Shown piece after piece: positions 14,742-16,111 of a DNA stretch of 16,111 nucleotides. Both the position numbers and the translations under genes were made by a program. This DNA is from an uncultured Thalassospira sp. (GTDB taxonomy: Bacteria; Pseudomonadota; Alphaproteobacteria; Rhodospirillales_A; Thalassospiraceae), in the NCBI GenBank assembly GCA_946885765.1, contig CAMPHD010000031.1:1-16111 (forward strand), given 5' to 3'. The notes under the pieces are model-generated. The model saw nothing but the letters and a program-made list of their open reading frames with translations. It made no database searches and was not told the origin of the DNA. Position 1 is the first letter of the stretch; each line of letters begins with the position of its first letter.

Positions 14742-15554
14742 TTGCGTATCGGAAAAAAAGAACGACAGCAGCGTATCCTTCAGGAATTGCAAATTCACCC
14801 GCATGTGAGAGTTACCACACTGGCCGAACGATTCGATGTGGCAACTGAAACAATTCGCCGCGATCTGGATGCGCTAAGCGACGATGGCCTGATCAAGCGC
14901 GAATTTGGCGGGGCATCGGCACAGCCAATGGGCCATCAACCCGATCTGGCCCAGCGCCAGATGACCGCAGTCGCCGGGTTCGAGCGGATCGGCATCATGG
15001 CGGGCACCATGATCCGGCCGGGCGATGTGATCATGGTTGATGCCGGCTCCACCGTCAGTCAGCTTGCCCCCTATATGGCCCAGAACCCCGGCGCATTGCG
15101 GCGCACGGTTCTGACCAATTGCTATGCGGTGGTGCATGGCATGGGCGAACAGGCGGTAATTGACGATGTCATCATGTGTCCGGGGCAGTTCGATCCGCGT
15201 GAAAATGCGGTTTACGGCAATGACACAATCGAATTCCTGCGCCGTTTCCACGCCAACAAGGCCTTTATCGGCGCATCAGGCGTTGCATGGCAGGGGTTCA
15301 GTGACGTTAACCGTCGGGCGGTTGCGGTCAAGCGTGCGATGATGGAACGGTCCGATGAAACGTGGCTGATGGTGGATCACACCAAGTTCGATCAGCGTTA
15401 CCTTGAAAACATCGCACCGCTCGAAGCCTTGGCCGGGGTGATCACCGATCGTTTGCCGCCTGAAAAAATGCTGTCACATCTTGATCGTATTGGCGTTCAG
15501 GTTGTCGCATGGCATGACAATCCGTCGACAAAGCACGGTGCGATTGCCAGCTGA
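14742..15554 (+). CDS. DeoR/GlpR-family transcriptional repressor (270 aa)
   Basis: Sugar-phosphate-responsive regulator. The N-terminal winged helix-turn-helix carries the DeoR signature VTTLAERFDVATETIRRDL (24-42) followed by DGLIKREFGGA (48-58). The C-terminal effector domain shows the DeoRC landmarks VDAGST (99-104), LTNC (124-127), KAFIGASG (173-180) and DHTKF, and would bind a phosphorylated small molecule; glycerol-3-phosphate is the ligand of GlpR. The start is a TTG at 14742, preceded by GGGAGAGAGAG (14727-14737). The next in-frame ATG lies beyond the DNA-binding domain and no other start is available upstream. It is divergent from the phnDCEE-glpD operon and is the obvious candidate regulator of it (inference). 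The assignment to GlpR rests on the nearby glpD. Confidence 0.9.
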   Translation: MRIGKKERQQRILQELQIHPHVRVTTLAERFDVATETIRRDLDALSDDGLIKREFGGASAQPMGHQPDLAQRQMTAVAGFERIGIMAGTMIRPGDVIMVDAGSTVSQLAPYMAQNPGALRRTVLTNCYAVVHGMGEQAVIDDVIMCPGQFDPRENAVYGNDTIEFLRRFHANKAFIGASGVAWQGFSDVNRRAVAVKRAMMERSDETWLMVDHTKFDQRYLENIAPLEALAGVITDRLPPEKMLSHLDRIGVQVVAWHDNPSTKHGAIAS

Positions 15555-15587
15555 TATTTTACGTCTGGCAATAAAACTGCATTTTTT
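15543..15587 (+). terminator. Weak terminator candidate after the DeoR-type gene
   Basis: ATTGCCAG (15543-15550) and CTGGCAAT (15565-15572) form an 8-bp stem across the stop codon with a 14-base loop. A run of six T (15582-15587) lies 9 bases further on. The large loop and the distance make it a poor canonical terminator. Confidence 0.3.
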
Positions 15588-15705
15588 CAACACAGTGACT
15601 TTGCGCGAACGATCATTTGCGCCCATATTCGGGAACGGCAAAAGATAATTGCCAGCCGGGTTCCCGCCCCGGTCAGTATGTTTTCTGACACGGAGGATTT
15701 CTATC

Positions 15706-16111
15706 GTGACCAATCCAGTGACCACCCGCACCGAACAGGACACCATGGGCAGCATCGATGTGCCCGCGGACCGGTATTGGGGGGCGCAGACCCAGCGATC
15801 AAAACAGAATTTCCGCATTGGGGGTGAACGCATGCCCGATGCCCTGATCCGGGCGTTCGGTATCCAGAAACTGGCCGCCGCACGCGCCAATGCCGCCCTT
15901 GGCAATCTGGATGCAGACCTTGCCGAGGCGATTGAAGCCGCCGCGCGCGAAGTCGCCGATGGCAAGCTGCTGGATCACTTCCCGCTTGTCGTCTGGCAGA
16001 CCGGTAGTGGTACCCAGACCAACATGAATGCCAACGAGGTCATCGCCAACCGTGCCTGTGAAATCCTTGGCAAACCGATGGGCAAACGCGATCCGGTTCA
16101 TCCCAACGACC
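15706..16111 (+). CDS. fumC: Class II fumarate hydratase FumC, 5' part only (135 codons, cut by the window end)
   Basis: TCA-cycle enzyme that interconverts fumarate and malate; the class II enzyme is an iron-free homotetramer. The visible part starts [16 protein letters not shown], then has the fumarase/aspartase N-terminal pattern [14 protein letters not shown] (19-32). It reaches [19 protein letters not shown] (98-116), the first conserved active-site region, whose Ser/Thr and Asn residues bind substrate. TNMNANEV favours fumarase over aspartase. The start is GTG at 15706 with GGAGGA (15692-15697) 8 bases upstream; an internal ATG at codon 14 is less likely. The reading frame is open to the end of the window, which lies about 330 codons short of the usual C-terminus. 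It is probably a separate transcription unit from the repressor gene. Confidence 0.93.
   Translation, partial: MTNPVTTRTEQDTMGSIDVPADRYWGAQTQRSKQNFRIGGERMPDALIRAFGIQKLAAARANAALGNLDADLAEAIEAAAREVADGKLLDHFPLVVWQTGSGTQTNMNANEVIANRACEILGKPMGKRDPVHPND

Overview
The window reads as an ordinary, gene-dense chromosomal segment of an alphaproteobacterium. The GC content looks moderate (mid-50s by eye). The gene content fits a marine Rhodospirillales-type organism such as Thalassospira: DUF4170, a plant-type glutamate-cysteine ligase, a soluble PAS-MCP, a METTL20-like methyltransferase and a PhnD-type transporter. The genus is a guess from protein style and is not proven. No tRNA, rRNA, insertion sequence, phage gene or CRISPR array was seen.

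Left part (1-3300, + strand): a small protein made of two tandem DUF4170 units; a protein with a gamma-glutamylcyclotransferase-like motif whose 5' end contains a terminator-like hairpin; a roughly 316-base leader; then a soluble chemotaxis receptor with three near-identical PAS domains.

Middle (3300-6885, - strand): in transcription order, ubiA (ubiquinone biosynthesis), a CPA1-type cation:proton antiporter with a cytosolic nucleotide-binding-like tail, and a METTL20-like protein methyltransferase. Gaps are 54 and 34 bases, so this may be one operon. Divergent from it (6948-9130, +) is rsmE-gshA, an 11-base-spaced pair ending at a strong terminator, followed by a small AroQ-type chorismate mutase.

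Right part (9524-15554): the most interesting unit. A five-gene minus-strand operon encodes a complete phosphonate-type ABC importer (binding protein PhnD, ATPase PhnC, two PhnE permeases) and ends with glpD, the FAD-dependent glycerol-3-phosphate dehydrogenase. The genes overlap by 4 and 7 bases or are separated by 1 base from phnC onward. A terminator-like hairpin separates phnD from phnC. Divergent from phnD is a DeoR/GlpR-type repressor. The shared 206-base control region holds a TATAAT box flanked by inverted GTTGCTTTT arms and a partial Pho-box match. No C-P lyase, phosphonatase, glycerol kinase or glycerol facilitator gene is present. I infer that the importer may bring in glycerol-3-phosphate or a related glycerol phosphoester or phosphonate, which GlpD would oxidise to DHAP while passing electrons to ubiquinone.

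The window ends inside a fumC-type fumarate hydratase gene.
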